Shown: piece by piece, positions 28,062-36,335 of the stretch | Layout of the letters: the number at the start of each line of letters is the position of its first letter | How positions within the stretch are numbered: the first letter of the stretch is position 1 | NCBI RefSeq assembly: GCF_013019105.1 | Contig: NZ_BLTE01000018.1 | Location: 16,557 to 80,556, forward strand | Direction of reading: 5' to 3' | From: Fundidesulfovibrio magnetotacticus | Lineage (GTDB): Bacteria > Desulfobacterota > Desulfovibrionia > Desulfovibrionales > Desulfovibrionaceae | Length of the DNA: 64,000 nucleotides | Made by a program: the position numbers and the translations under genes | The notes under the pieces: model-generated | Told to the model about the DNA's origin: nothing | The model's database searches: none | What the model saw: only the letters and a program-made list of their open reading frames with translations

Positions 28062-29202
28062 CGAGACGCCGCAACTGCCCGAGAACGCCGAGGGGTTCCT
28101 GGCCTGGTTGGCCGTGGAGAAAGGCTACGCCAACGCCACCCTGGAGGCCTACCGCGACGACCTTGTGGCCTTCGAGCGCTTTCTGGCCGGGCGGGGGCTG
28201 AGCACGGCCGAGCCCAAGGCCATCGGACGGCGCGAGATGCAGGGCTTTCTGGCCGAGCAGCACCGGCTGCGTCAGGCCCGCTCCAGCATGGGGCGCAGGC
28301 TCTCCTGCCTGCGCGGATTCTTCAAGCACCTCATCCGCCGGGGCGCGCTGGCCAAAAGCCCCCTGGACGGCCTGGCCAACCCCAAGCTGCCCCGCACCAA
28401 CCCCAAGAGCCTCAACGTGGACCAGGCCTTCGCCCTGCTGGACTCGGCTCCCCAGGGCGGCGACCCCGTGCAGGCCCGGGACAAGGCCCTGGCAGAACTG
28501 CTCTACGGCTCGGGGCTGCGCGTCTCCGAGGCCCTGGGCCTCAAGCTGAACGACGTGGACGCGAACGGCGGGCTGGCACGGGTAACCGGCAAGGGCTCCA
28601 AGGAGCGCCTGGCCCCCCTCTCGGACACCTGCCGCCAGGCCCTTGCGGCCTACATGGCCCTGCGCCACGCCTTCTCGCCCCTGCCCTCGGAGCAGTCGCT
28701 ATTCCTCGGGCTCAAGGGCAAGCCCTTGCAGCGCAGACAGGCCAACCGTATCCTGGAGGGCCTGAGCCTTCAGGCCGGGCTGCCCGTGAGCGTGAACCCC
28801 CACGCCCTGCGTCACAGTTTCGCCAGCCACATGCTCCAGTCCGGGGCGGACATGCGCGCAGTGCAGGAGTTGCTGGGCCATTCGCGGCTCTCCACCACCC
28901 AGCGCTACACCCACCTGAACCTGGACCAGATCACCCGCGCCTACGACAAGGCCCATCCCAGGTCCGGGACCGGAGAGGCGGAAGGGCACGGCAAGGACGC
29001 CAGTGCGGGCGAAACCCTCGCGCGCGCCGATACCGCAAAGGGCGTCGCGACGGGCAAGACGGGCAGGGCGGCCAAGGCCCGCAAACCTGCCCCTGTCGGC
29101 GAGGCGGGGGAGGTCGAAAAGTCCGGCAATCCGGGCCGGATTGTCGAGCCCGGCAGCACCGGCGCAGCGGGAAAAGGCGGCAAGGTCGGCAAGAAGGGGT
29201 AG
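28036..29202 (+). CDS. xerC: Xer-family tyrosine recombinase with a long basic tail
   Basis: A 388-aa XerC/D-type site-specific recombinase for resolving chromosome dimers at dif. The N-terminal SAM-like core-binding domain covers about 20-105 (AVEKGYANATLEAYRDDL). Catalytic residues are all visible: Arg in GSGLRVSEAL, Lys in TGKGSKER, HxxR in HALRHSFASHML, His in LGHSRLSTT, and the Tyr in TQRYTHL. After about residue 310 there is an 80-residue Lys/Ala/Gly-rich tail, not seen in ordinary 295-310 aa Xer proteins. It could bind DNA non-specifically. Whether it is XerC or XerD cannot be told from the sequence alone. It starts inside the upstream GGDEF gene. Confidence 0.88.
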   Translation: MCSTNARPDETPQLPENAEGFLAWLAVEKGYANATLEAYRDDLVAFERFLAGRGLSTAEPKAIGRREMQGFLAEQHRLRQARSSMGRRLSCLRGFFKHLIRRGALAKSPLDGLANPKLPRTNPKSLNVDQAFALLDSAPQGGDPVQARDKALAELLYGSGLRVSEALGLKLNDVDANGGLARVTGKGSKERLAPLSDTCRQALAAYMALRHAFSPLPSEQSLFLGLKGKPLQRRQANRILEGLSLQAGLPVSVNPHALRHSFASHMLQSGADMRAVQELLGHSRLSTTQRYTHLNLDQITRAYDKAHPRSGTGEAEGHGKDASAGETLARADTAKGVATGKTGRAAKARKPAPVGEAGEVEKSGNPGRIVEPGSTGAAGKGGKVGKKG

Positions 29203-29448
29203 GGCGCCCAGCCAGGTCCGGGTGTCGAGCCCGGCAAAAATGCAGGCCCGGCAGGGGGGCAAGGTCTGCGGGAACGGCGCGGCGGAAGGGTGGTGCGCTC
29301 CGGCGCATCAACCAATTCTTGCCATTTTTTTTCATTAGGGTCATTCTGTCCACAGTTTCCAGGCTGAGTCCATCCGTTTCCCCCAACGTGCAAAAGGCCG
29401 TCAGGCGGCGAGAGGGGGCGCTTTCCCGGCGCCCGCGAGGCTTCGGTC

Positions 29449-30219
29449 ATGTCCAAGAACAAACCCGCGCCTATCATCGTCAAGAAGGAAGAGGGCGGCC
29501 ACGGCGGACACCACGGCGGCAGCTGGAAGGTTGCCTACGCGGACTTCGTCACGGCCATGATGGCCCTTTTCCTGCTCTTGTGGCTCACCATGGCGCTCAA
29601 GCCCCAGCAGAAGGTGCAGCTCTCGGCCTTTTTCCAGGACCAGGAACTGCCCAAACGTGAGAAGCCCGAGGAAACCGTGGTGATGCCCACCTACATCGCC
29701 AAGGACGCTCAGCAGGGCACCCCGCAGTTCAAGCTCTCCCAGGAAGAGCAGTTCAAGTACGAAGTGGCCCTGATGATCAAGCAACTCATGGAGAACAACC
29801 CCAACCTCCAGAAGAACTCCGGCGTCAGTTCCCAGAAGGTGGGCGTGCTCCTGCACGTGAACTCCTCCGTTATGTTTCAGCCCGGCTCACCCGCCCTCAA
29901 GCCCGAGGCCATGAAGCTCCTGGACGACGTGGTGGGCACGCTGAAAAAGATAAAGGTCAACCTCGTGGTGCGCGGCCACACCGACGACATCGAGGCCGGA
30001 AAGAACAGCAACGTCTCCAAGTTCGAGCTCTCGGCCCTGCGCGCCGCCACCTGCGTGCGCTACATCATCGAAAAAGGGGGCATCGCGGCCACGCGCGTCA
30101 AGGCCGCTGCCTACGCCGACAGCATGCCCATCGCTCCAAACACCTCCGACCAGAACCGGAGCATCAACCGCCGTGTGGAATTCTTCTACCATTCCGAAGA
30201 CATGGCGAACATCTACTAG
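29449..30219 (+). CDS. motB: Flagellar motor stator protein MotB
   Basis: A 256-aa MotB-type stator subunit that anchors the stator to peptidoglycan and forms part of the ion channel. The N-terminal membrane helix contains the essential proton-binding Asp (WKVAYADFVTAMMALFLLLW). A linker leads to a C-terminal OmpA-like peptidoglycan-binding domain (~150-250; VVRGHTDDIEAGKNSN, STLRAATCVRYI-like stretch LSALRAATCVRYI, NRSINRRVEFFY). MotA normally precedes MotB, but the upstream gene here is a recombinase, so motA is elsewhere. The N-terminus has a His/Gly-rich stretch (EEGGHGGHHGG). Confidence 0.9.
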   Translation: MSKNKPAPIIVKKEEGGHGGHHGGSWKVAYADFVTAMMALFLLLWLTMALKPQQKVQLSAFFQDQELPKREKPEETVVMPTYIAKDAQQGTPQFKLSQEEQFKYEVALMIKQLMENNPNLQKNSGVSSQKVGVLLHVNSSVMFQPGSPALKPEAMKLLDDVVGTLKKIKVNLVVRGHTDDIEAGKNSNVSKFELSALRAATCVRYIIEKGGIAATRVKAAAYADSMPIAPNTSDQNRSINRRVEFFYHSEDMANIY

Positions 30220-30261
30220 GCAGGCGCTCCCCGTGCCGCCGCGCCTCGCGCATCCCTGGCC

Positions 30262-30990
30262 GTGATCACCCTGCTCACGCCCGAGATCGCCTTTCCCGAC
30301 CCCGAATCGGCCGGCCCCGACGGACTGCTTGCCGTGGGCGGGGACCTGGGCGTCCCGCGCCTGCTCAAGGCCTATTCCGAGGGCATCTTTCCCTGGTACA
30401 ACGACGAGCACCCCATTCTCTGGTGGTCGCCCGATCCCCGGCCCGTGCTCCTGCCGCGCAGGCTGCGCCTGGCCCGCCGCCTCCGCCGGTATCTGGGCTC
30501 GCACCCCTTCCAGGTGGAGGCCGACCGGGACTTCCAGGCCGTGATCAGCGCCTGCGCCGTGGCCGAGCGCCCCGGCCAGGCCGGGACGTGGCTCACCGCG
30601 GACATGATCCGCGCCTACGCGCGCCTGCACCACGCCGGGCACGCCCACTGCGTGGAATGCCGTCTGGACGGACGCCTCGCGGGGGGGATATACGGCGTGG
30701 CCGTGGGGCGCGCCTTTTTCGGGGAGTCCATGTTCCACACGTGCTCCCACGCCTCCAAGGTGGCCTTCGCGCACCTGGTCTGGCATCTGGCGGACCTGGG
30801 CTTCCTGTTCATGGACTGCCAGCAGGCCACGCCCCACGTGATGCGCTTCGGCGCCGTGGAGATTCCCCGGCGCGATTTCACGGCCCTGGTCCGGCGCGCG
30901 GCCTCCGTGCGGGCGGAGCCCGGCAAATGGACAACCCCGGCCTGGTGGAGCGATCCCCCGGCCGTCAAGGAGAGAGCCCGTGCAAGCTGA
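30262..30990 (+). CDS. aat: Leucyl/phenylalanyl-tRNA--protein transferase
   Basis: A 242-aa Aat that adds Leu or Phe to proteins bearing N-terminal Lys or Arg, marking them for ClpAP degradation (N-end rule). Diagnostic segments: FPDPESAGPDGLLAVGGDL, the motif FPWYNDEHPILWWSPDPRP, and GGIYGVAVGRAFFGESMF; the C-terminal HMDCQ region is present as FMDCQQATPHVMRFGA. GTG 30262 is the start. Its last codons overlap the start of the TusA-like gene by 11 nt. clpS and clpA are not in the window. Confidence 0.95.
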   Translation: MITLLTPEIAFPDPESAGPDGLLAVGGDLGVPRLLKAYSEGIFPWYNDEHPILWWSPDPRPVLLPRRLRLARRLRRYLGSHPFQVEADRDFQAVISACAVAERPGQAGTWLTADMIRAYARLHHAGHAHCVECRLDGRLAGGIYGVAVGRAFFGESMFHTCSHASKVAFAHLVWHLADLGFLFMDCQQATPHVMRFGAVEIPRRDFTALVRRAASVRAEPGKWTTPAWWSDPPAVKERARAS

Positions 30991-31210
30991 ACAGATCGTC
31001 CTGGACGTTCGCGGCAAGTGTTGAGGGGTGGGCGCGGAGGTCGGGTGGCACCTCCGGTTCGTCCAGGCCCGCGTGGTTGACGTGTGGGCCAATCCGTCGC
31101 AGGCTTCCGTCTTCCGGGAGCTGGCGGCCACGTTCGGGCAGTGGGCCTTGTCCGAGGAGACCGTGGGCGACGCCCTGCGCCTGCGTTTCGAGCGCAAGGC
31201 CCCCGCCTGA
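30980..31210 (+). CDS. TusA-like protein with in-frame TGA, probable selenoprotein
   Basis: A 76-residue product if TGA 31022-31024 is read as selenocysteine (U). AAGGAG at 30967-30972 is 7 nt from GTG 30980, so translation starts here, inside the end of aat. The fold looks like TusA/SirA: first strand IVLDVRG, then KCUG, a helix, VVDVWANPSQASVFRELA and a closing strand LRLRFERK. TusA has RGxxC with catalytic Cys three residues after RG; here U holds that place, preceded by a Cys (KCUG), so a Cys-Sec pair can form. After the TGA about 93% of codons end in G/C and the frame runs to a normal stop at 31210. A hairpin at 31035-31056 fits a bacterial SECIS. Alternative: a TusA relative killed by a nonsense mutation. 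A sulfur- or selenium-transfer role is inference. Confidence 0.72.
31035..31056 (+). promoter_or_regulatory. Candidate bacterial SECIS element
   Basis: Downstream of the in-frame TGA (31022-31024) is a 7-bp stem, CGGAGGT (31035-31041) with ACCTCCG (31050-31056), and an 8-nt apical loop CGGGTGGC. The TGA ends 17 nt before the loop, and a G is the second loop base; both fit the published bacterial SECIS pattern (loop 16-37 nt after UGA, G in the first two loop positions). Short GC-rich hairpins are common by chance in such DNA, so this is support, not proof. Confidence 0.55.
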
Positions 31211-31220
31211 GGAGGCTTTC

Positions 31221-32006
31221 GTGCGCCTTCCCTGGCTGATTCCGATCCTGCTTTTGTCCCTGGCGGCCTTCTCGCCCCTGGCGGGCTGCGACTCCGCGCC
31301 CTACACGGAGCGCAGGCAGCTCATCGTCATCCCCGAGAACCAGGAGCGGGCCATGGGGGCGCGCGCCGCGCGCGACATCCTCCAGACCGAGCGCCAGAGC
31401 CGCAACCCCAAGCTCGTCGACGCCGTGACCCGCGCGGGCAAGCGCATCGCCGCCGTAAGCGGGCGGCCGGACCTGGACTGGGCCTTCCACGTGCTGGAAA
31501 ACGACACCGTGCCCAACGCCTTCTGCCTGCCCGGCGGGGCCATTTTCGTCTACACGGGCCTGTTCAAATACGTACAGAACGAGGACCAGCTGGCCACGGT
31601 GATGGCCCACGAGGTGGCCCACGCCCTGGCGCGCCACGGCGCGGAGCGCGCGACCCTGGAGATGGCCACCCAGTTCGGGGCCATGCTCCTGGACATGTTC
31701 CTGAGCGAGGAGGACCCGCGCCTGGGCCAGCTTGCCAGCAAGGTCTGGGGCTACGGGGCCAGCCTGGGCATGATGCTCCCCTACAGCCGCAAGCAGGAGC
31801 TGGAGGCCGACGCCATCGGGCTTCGGCTCATGCGGCAGGCGGGTTACGACATGAACGCCGCGCTGGCCTTCTGGGAGAACATGAAGAAGAACCCCCAGGC
31901 CTCGCGGGTGTTCGCCTTCCTCTCCACCCACCCCACCGACGACAAGCGCATCGAACGCATCCGCGAGGAAATCGCCAGGCTGCGTGAGGATCAGAAACCC
32001 TCCTGA
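31221..32006 (+). CDS. M48-family zinc metalloprotease lipoprotein
   Basis: A 261-aa peptidase of the M48 family (BepA/LoiP type) that works in the periplasm on misassembled outer-membrane proteins. A signal peptide with lipobox LAGC is followed by the mature region. The zinc site is HEVAHALARH (HExxH) and the third ligand Glu is in KQELEADAIGLRLM. The start GTG 31221 has GAGGAGG just upstream. It follows the TusA-like gene by 10 nt and is probably co-transcribed with aat. No TPR tail is present, so it is the short form of the family. Confidence 0.9.
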   Translation: MRLPWLIPILLLSLAAFSPLAGCDSAPYTERRQLIVIPENQERAMGARAARDILQTERQSRNPKLVDAVTRAGKRIAAVSGRPDLDWAFHVLENDTVPNAFCLPGGAIFVYTGLFKYVQNEDQLATVMAHEVAHALARHGAERATLEMATQFGAMLLDMFLSEEDPRLGQLASKVWGYGASLGMMLPYSRKQELEADAIGLRLMRQAGYDMNAALAFWENMKKNPQASRVFAFLSTHPTDDKRIERIREEIARLREDQKPS

Positions 32007-32021
32007 GCCTCCACGCAAAGA

Positions 32022-32053
32022 CGGCGGCCCGCCCCTTCCGGGACGGACCGCCG
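32022..32053. terminator. Imperfect hairpin between convergent genes
   Basis: CGGCGG, CCG and CCC pair with GGG, CGG and CCGCCG around a TTCC loop, with two single mismatches. It lies between the convergent M48 and ACT genes. A T tract is weak on both strands (CTTTG on the minus strand), so efficiency is uncertain. Confidence 0.5.
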
Positions 32054-32100
32054 CCGCGATGTCGCGCCCGGCTCGGCCGGGGCGTGAGGGCTCGCCGGGG

Positions 32101-32532
32101 CTAGAGGTTGTAGAGCACGTCGCCGGGAATCACCCGGATTCCCTTCTGGCCCAGCAGTTCGATGGCCTGGTCGGTCTTGTCGAAGCGGAAGACGATGATG
32201 GCCGTCTTGGAGCTCTGCTGCACGAAGGCGTACATGTATTCCACGTTGACGCCCCCGGCCGAGAGCACCTGCAGGATGGCGTTGAGCCCGCCGGGCCTGT
32301 CGTCCACCTCCACGGCCACCACGGAGGTGCGGCCCACGGTGAAGCCGTGCTCCTTGAGGGCTTTCTTGGCCTTCTCGTGGTCGGAGACGATGAGGCGCAG
32401 GATGCCGAAGTCGGAGGTGTCGGCCAGGGAAAGGGCGCGGATGCTCACGCCGGTCTCGGCCAGAATGCGGGTAACTTCCTCCAGGCGTCCGGCCCGGTTT
32501 TCCAGGAAGATGGAGATCTGCTCGACTTTCAT
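32101..32532 (-). CDS. Tandem ACT-domain protein
   Basis: A 143-aa protein of two ACT domains, small-molecule (often amino acid) binding modules. ACT1 is residues 1-70 ([35 protein letters not shown]) and ACT2 is 70-143 ([36 protein letters not shown]). No catalytic domain is attached. Proteins of this shape are often encoded beside phenylacetate-CoA ligase in anaerobes, as here, where paaK begins 115 nt upstream on the same strand. A regulatory role for aromatic or branched acids is inference. Confidence 0.85.
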   Translation of the reverse strand: MKVEQISIFLENRAGRLEEVTRILAETGVSIRALSLADTSDFGILRLIVSDHEKAKKALKEHGFTVGRTSVVAVEVDDRPGGLNAILQVLSAGGVNVEYMYAFVQQSSKTAIIVFRFDKTDQAIELLGQKGIRVIPGDVLYNL

Positions 32533-32646
32533 GGACTTCCCCCGGTGTCGCGCGGGCCGGGGCCTTGCGGCCCCCCGCCCGCGCGGGCGAATGGTTTGCG
32601 CGCCGCGTCCCGGGGACGCGGCGGCGTCGTGCGATCCGGCTCCGGC

Positions 32647-33951
32647 CTAGGCCTGCTTGCGCAGGTCGAGGATGCGCTTGGCCTTGCCCTCGGAGCGCTG
32701 GATGCTCCTGGGCTCCACGAGCTTCACCTGGGCCGTCACGCCCAGGTAGTCCTTGATGTTCTTGACGATCTTCAGTTCGGTGCGCTGAAGGTTCTTGATC
32801 TCGTCCGAGAAGAGCTTCTCGTCCACTTCAACCTGCACCTCCAGGGTGTCCAGGTTGCCCTCGCGCTTGACCACCAGAAGGTAGTGGGGGGCCACGCCCT
32901 CGGTCTCCAGGAGGATGGACTCGATCTGGCTGGGGAACACGTTCACCCCGCGGATGATGAGCATGTCGTCGGAGCGGCCCATCATGCGGTGCACGCGGGC
33001 GAAGGTGCGTCCGCAACGGCAGGGGGTGATGTCGAGCTTGGTGATGTCGCGGGTGCGGTAGCGGATGAGGGGCTGGGCCTCCTTGGTGAGCGTGGTGATC
33101 ACCAGCTCGCCCACCTCGCCCGGGGGGAGCACTTCCAGGGTGTCGGGATCGATGATCTCCACCAGGAAATGGTCTTCCATGATGTGCAGGCCCTTCTGGG
33201 CCACGCAGCATTCGATGCCAACGCCCGGCCCCATGATCTCCGAGAGGCCGTAGATGTCGATGGCGGTGATGCCCATCTTCTCCTCGATGTCGCGGCGCAT
33301 CTCCTCGGTCCAGGGCTCGGCCCCGAAGATGCCGATGCGCAGCGGCAGGTCCTTGATGCGCACGCCCGCCTCCAGGGCGGCCTCGTGGAGCACCAGGGCG
33401 TAGGAGGGCGTGGAGCAGATCACCGTGGGGCCGAAATCCTTGAGGAGCATCACCTGGCGCTTGGTGCCTCCACCCGAGACGGGCACGATGATGGCCCCCA
33501 GTTCTTCGGCACCGTAGTGCGCGCCCAGGCCGCCCGTGAACAGGCCGTAGCCGTAGGCGTTGTGGATGATGTCCAGGGCCGAGGCGCCCGAGGCCACGAA
33601 GCAGCGCGCCATGAGCCTGGCCCAGTTGCGCACGTCGCGGTGGGTATAGCCCACCACCGTGGACTTGCCCGTGGTGCCCGAAGAGGCGTGGATGCGCACC
33701 ACGTTCTCCTTGGGCACGGCGAAGAGCCCGAAGGGATAATGATTGCGCAGGTCCTGCTTCTCGGTGAAAGGCAGGAGCTTCAGGTCGCTCAGGGAGCGGA
33801 TGTCCGAGGGTTTCACCCCCATCTCGTCGAACTTCTGGCGGTAAAAGCCCACGTTGGCGTGGACTCGTCCCACCAGGGACTTCAGGCGGGAAAGTTGCAG
33901 GGCTTCAAGGTCTTCCCTGGGCAGGGTTTCCAGGTCCACGTCGTAGATCAT
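32647..33951 (-). CDS. paaK: Phenylacetate-CoA ligase-like acyl-CoA synthetase
   Basis: A 434-aa AMP-forming acyl-CoA ligase of the PaaK subfamily. It activates aryl acids (phenylacetate or indolepyruvate-derived acids) with ATP and CoA. Motifs: the P-loop [16 protein letters not shown], the central segments [11 protein letters not shown] and [22 protein letters not shown], and a C-terminal [15 protein letters not shown] followed by [19 protein letters not shown] (adenylate-binding core). ATG 33951 gives the usual 430-440 aa length. Companion ACT protein follows. In sulfate reducers this pair commonly serves in amino-acid-derived aryl acid metabolism; the substrate cannot be read from the sequence. 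Confidence 0.9.
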   Translation of the reverse strand: MIYDVDLETLPREDLEALQLSRLKSLVGRVHANVGFYRQKFDEMGVKPSDIRSLSDLKLLPFTEKQDLRNHYPFGLFAVPKENVVRIHASSGTTGKSTVVGYTHRDVRNWARLMARCFVASGASALDIIHNAYGYGLFTGGLGAHYGAEELGAIIVPVSGGGTKRQVMLLKDFGPTVICSTPSYALVLHEAALEAGVRIKDLPLRIGIFGAEPWTEEMRRDIEEKMGITAIDIYGLSEIMGPGVGIECCVAQKGLHIMEDHFLVEIIDPDTLEVLPPGEVGELVITTLTKEAQPLIRYRTRDITKLDITPCRCGRTFARVHRMMGRSDDMLIIRGVNVFPSQIESILLETEGVAPHYLLVVKREGNLDTLEVQVEVDEKLFSDEIKNLQRTELKIVKNIKDYLGVTAQVKLVEPRSIQRSEGKAKRILDLRKQA

Positions 33952-34083
33952 GGGGGCGTCACCTCCGTTGAATGCGCGTCCAACGATTCCTGCCCGATTC
34001 CGCGCTCGCCAGTCAATAACCTGGGCGGATTGCGTTGCGGCCCGGGGGCAAAGTCTGTACGAAGGGGCCACGGAAAAAAGGAC

Positions 34084-34485
34084 ATGACCATCAAGAAAAA
34101 AGCCCCCGGCATCCCTACTGTCGACAAGGTCCGCCTCGTGGCCGAATGGCTCCTGGAAAAAAAGGCCGCCGACCTCGTGGCCTTCGACGTCTCCAGGCTG
34201 TGCACCGTCACCGAGGCCATGATCGTGGCCACCGCCGCCAACGTCCGCCAGGCCCAGGCCCTGGCCGACCACGTCCTCGCCCGCTGCGGCGAGGAGCAGG
34301 TCCCCTTCCTGGGCATGGACGGCTTCAAGACCGGCCAGTGGATCCTCGTTGATCTGAACGACGTGCTTGTGCACATCTTCCAGGAAGACGCTCGCCAGTT
34401 CTACAACATCGAAGGCCTCTGGGCCGAGGGCGCGCCCATCGCGTTGCCCGATGCCGCCAAGGTCCCCGCCGGAACGCCGCTATGA
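34084..34485 (+). CDS. rsfS: Ribosomal silencing factor RsfS
   Basis: A 133-aa RsfS (Iojap/YbeB) that binds ribosomal protein uL14 and keeps subunits apart when nutrients are short. Typical segments: [69 protein letters not shown] 34084 is used; the stop overlaps the gpmI start by 4 nt (ATGA), a coupling seen in many genomes of this group. Confidence 0.95.
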   Translation: MTIKKKAPGIPTVDKVRLVAEWLLEKKAADLVAFDVSRLCTVTEAMIVATAANVRQAQALADHVLARCGEEQVPFLGMDGFKTGQWILVDLNDVLVHIFQEDARQFYNIEGLWAEGAPIALPDAAKVPAGTPL

Positions 34486-36020
34486 ATCCCGGCCCCACCC
34501 TGTTGCTCATCCTGGACGGCTGGGGCCTGGCCCCAGCCGGGCCAGGCAACGCCGTGACCCTGGCCCACCCCGCCTGTCTGGAGGGCCTCGCCGCCAGCCG
34601 CCCCACGGCGCGCCTGAAGTGCTCGGGCCGCTCCGTGGGCCTGCCCGACGGCTTCATGGGCAACTCCGAGGTGGGGCACATGAACATCGGCGCGGGCCGC
34701 GTGGTGTATCAGGACATGACCCGCATCGACGTGGCCATCGAGGAGGGCGCCCTGCGCGCCAACCCCGTGCTCAAGGATCTGGCCTCGGCCGTGAAGGCCT
34801 CAGGCGGGAGCCTGCAGCTGATGGGGCTGGTCTCGGACGGGGGCGTGCACAGCCACCTGAAGCATCTTGAAGCGTTACTAGAAACGTTTCAAGCTCTAGG
34901 TGTTTCAAAGGTTTACGTGCACTGCTTCCTGGACGGACGCGATACGCCGCCCAGTTCCGGGGCGGGCTACGTGCAGGCGCTGACCAAAGCCATGGAGCGT
35001 ATCGGCTGCGGGGCCGTGGCCTCCGTGACCGGGCGCTTCTACGCCATGGACCGCGACAAGCGCTGGGAACGTGTGGCCGAGGCCTACGCCGCGCTCACCT
35101 CCGGGCAGGGCATCCTGGCCGCCGACCCCGTGGAGGCCGTGCGCCAGGCCTACGCCGAGGGCCAGACCGATGAGTTCGTCAAACCCCGGCTCATGGCCGG
35201 TCCTGACGGCAGGCCCCAGGGGCTGATCGGCGACGGCGACGCGGTGTTCTTTTTCAACTTCCGGGCCGACCGCGCCCGGGAGATCACCCGGGCCTTCACC
35301 GACCCGGCCTTCGACGCCTTCCCCCGCGCCAAGGTTCCTCAGCTGGCCGGGTTCGCCACCATGACCGAATACGACGCCTCCTTCGGCCTGCCCTGCGCCT
35401 TCGGCCCCGAGGAGATCACCCAGACCCTGGGTCAGGTCTTCTCCGAGGCGGGCATGAAGCAGTTGCGCATCGCCGAGACCGAAAAATACGCCCACGTCAC
35501 CTACTTCCTCAACGGAGGCCGCGAGGAGCCCTTCCCCGGCGAAGAGCGCCTCCTCGTGCCCTCGCCCCGCGAGGTGGCCACCTACGACCTCAAGCCCCGC
35601 ATGAGCGCCCCGGAGGTGACCGACGCCCTCGTCGCCGCCCTGGACAAGGGCTACGGGCTGGTGGTGTGCAACCTGGCCAACCTGGACATGGTGGGCCACA
35701 CCGGGGTGTTGGAGGCGGCCGTGGAGGCCTGTCGCACGGTGGACGGCTGCGTGGAGCGCATCCTGGCGGCCGTGCTGGCGCGCGGAGGCCGCGCCCTGGT
35801 CACGGCGGACCACGGCAACGCCGAGGAGATGATCGACGCCTCGGGCGGCCCCATGACAGCCCACACCCTCAACGAGGTCCCGGTGATCCTGGTGGATCCG
35901 TCCCGTCCAGGAGCCAAGCTGGCCGACGGCCGCCTGGCCGACGTGGCCCCCACCATCCTGGAAATGGCCGGGCTCCCCAAACCCGCCGCCATGACCGGCA
36001 CGTCGCTTCTGAGAGGCTAG
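34482..36020 (+). CDS. gpmI: 2,3-bisphosphoglycerate-independent phosphoglycerate mutase
   Basis: A 512-aa cofactor-independent mutase that interconverts 3- and 2-phosphoglycerate in glycolysis, using Mn. The alkaline-phosphatase-like core begins LLILDGWGLAP. The catalytic Ser is in MGNSEVGHMNIGAGR; other sites are HCFLDGRDTPP, RFYAMDRDKRWERV, NFRADRAREITRAF, NLANLDMVGHTG and VTADHGNAEEM. Length is normal (510-515). Codons 129-144 (34866-34913) form a patch of AT-rich codons (TTA, CTA, TTT, CAA, GTT, TCA) in an otherwise GC-rich gene, although the protein sequence stays normal. It is coupled to rsfS and followed 5 nt later by a zinc-ribbon gene. Confidence 0.96.
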   Translation: MNPGPTLLLILDGWGLAPAGPGNAVTLAHPACLEGLAASRPTARLKCSGRSVGLPDGFMGNSEVGHMNIGAGRVVYQDMTRIDVAIEEGALRANPVLKDLASAVKASGGSLQLMGLVSDGGVHSHLKHLEALLETFQALGVSKVYVHCFLDGRDTPPSSGAGYVQALTKAMERIGCGAVASVTGRFYAMDRDKRWERVAEAYAALTSGQGILAADPVEAVRQAYAEGQTDEFVKPRLMAGPDGRPQGLIGDGDAVFFFNFRADRAREITRAFTDPAFDAFPRAKVPQLAGFATMTEYDASFGLPCAFGPEEITQTLGQVFSEAGMKQLRIAETEKYAHVTYFLNGGREEPFPGEERLLVPSPREVATYDLKPRMSAPEVTDALVAALDKGYGLVVCNLANLDMVGHTGVLEAAVEACRTVDGCVERILAAVLARGGRALVTADHGNAEEMIDASGGPMTAHTLNEVPVILVDPSRPGAKLADGRLADVAPTILEMAGLPKPAAMTGTSLLRG

Positions 36021-36025
36021 CCCGC

Positions 36026-36268
36026 ATGTCCGAGAGGAAGAAGCCCGTCACCCCCGTGAAGCCCAGCGGCCTGGAGCTGGTCTATCTCTATCCCTGCCCT
36101 TTCTGCGTGCGCGAGGTGCCGCTCATCGCGCCCACCAAGCCCACCATGGCCCAATGCGACGCCTGCCACCAGCGTTTCCCCGTGGTGCCCGCGGACGAAA
36201 AGCTCGTGCGCTTCCTGAAAATCATGACCGCCAACGGCCGCGCGGGCATCGACCCGGACTTCCTTTAA
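36026..36268 (+). CDS. Small zinc-ribbon protein
   Basis: An 80-aa protein with two CxxC pairs, YPCPFCVRE and AQCDACHQRF, 26 residues apart, a probable zinc ribbon. The N-terminal 15 residues are basic (SERKKPVTPVKPSG) and the tail is helical (EKLVRFLKIMTANG). No other domain. It follows gpmI closely and a strong terminator comes next, so it is the end of the rsfS-gpmI operon. I cannot name its target. Confidence 0.7.
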   Translation: MSERKKPVTPVKPSGLELVYLYPCPFCVREVPLIAPTKPTMAQCDACHQRFPVVPADEKLVRFLKIMTANGRAGIDPDFL

Positions 36269-36297
36269 AGATTGCCGCCGACCATTGAGGCTTTTCG

Positions 36298-36335
36298 ACG
36301 GCGGGCATGCCATGGGGCGCGCCCGCCGTTCTTTT
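36298..36335 (+). terminator. Terminator of the rsfS-gpmI operon
   Basis: 9-bp stem ACGGCGGGC (36298-36306) and GCCCGCCGT (36321-36329) with a 14-nt loop, followed by TCTTTTTGG. Confidence 0.85.

Noticed and set aside
31028..31210. A separate 60-aa gene starting at GTG 31028, after the in-frame TGA
   Set aside because: There is no ribosome binding site before 31028, and the real one at 30967 serves GTG 30980; the product from 31028 lacks the first TusA strand. I prefer one gene with TGA read through.
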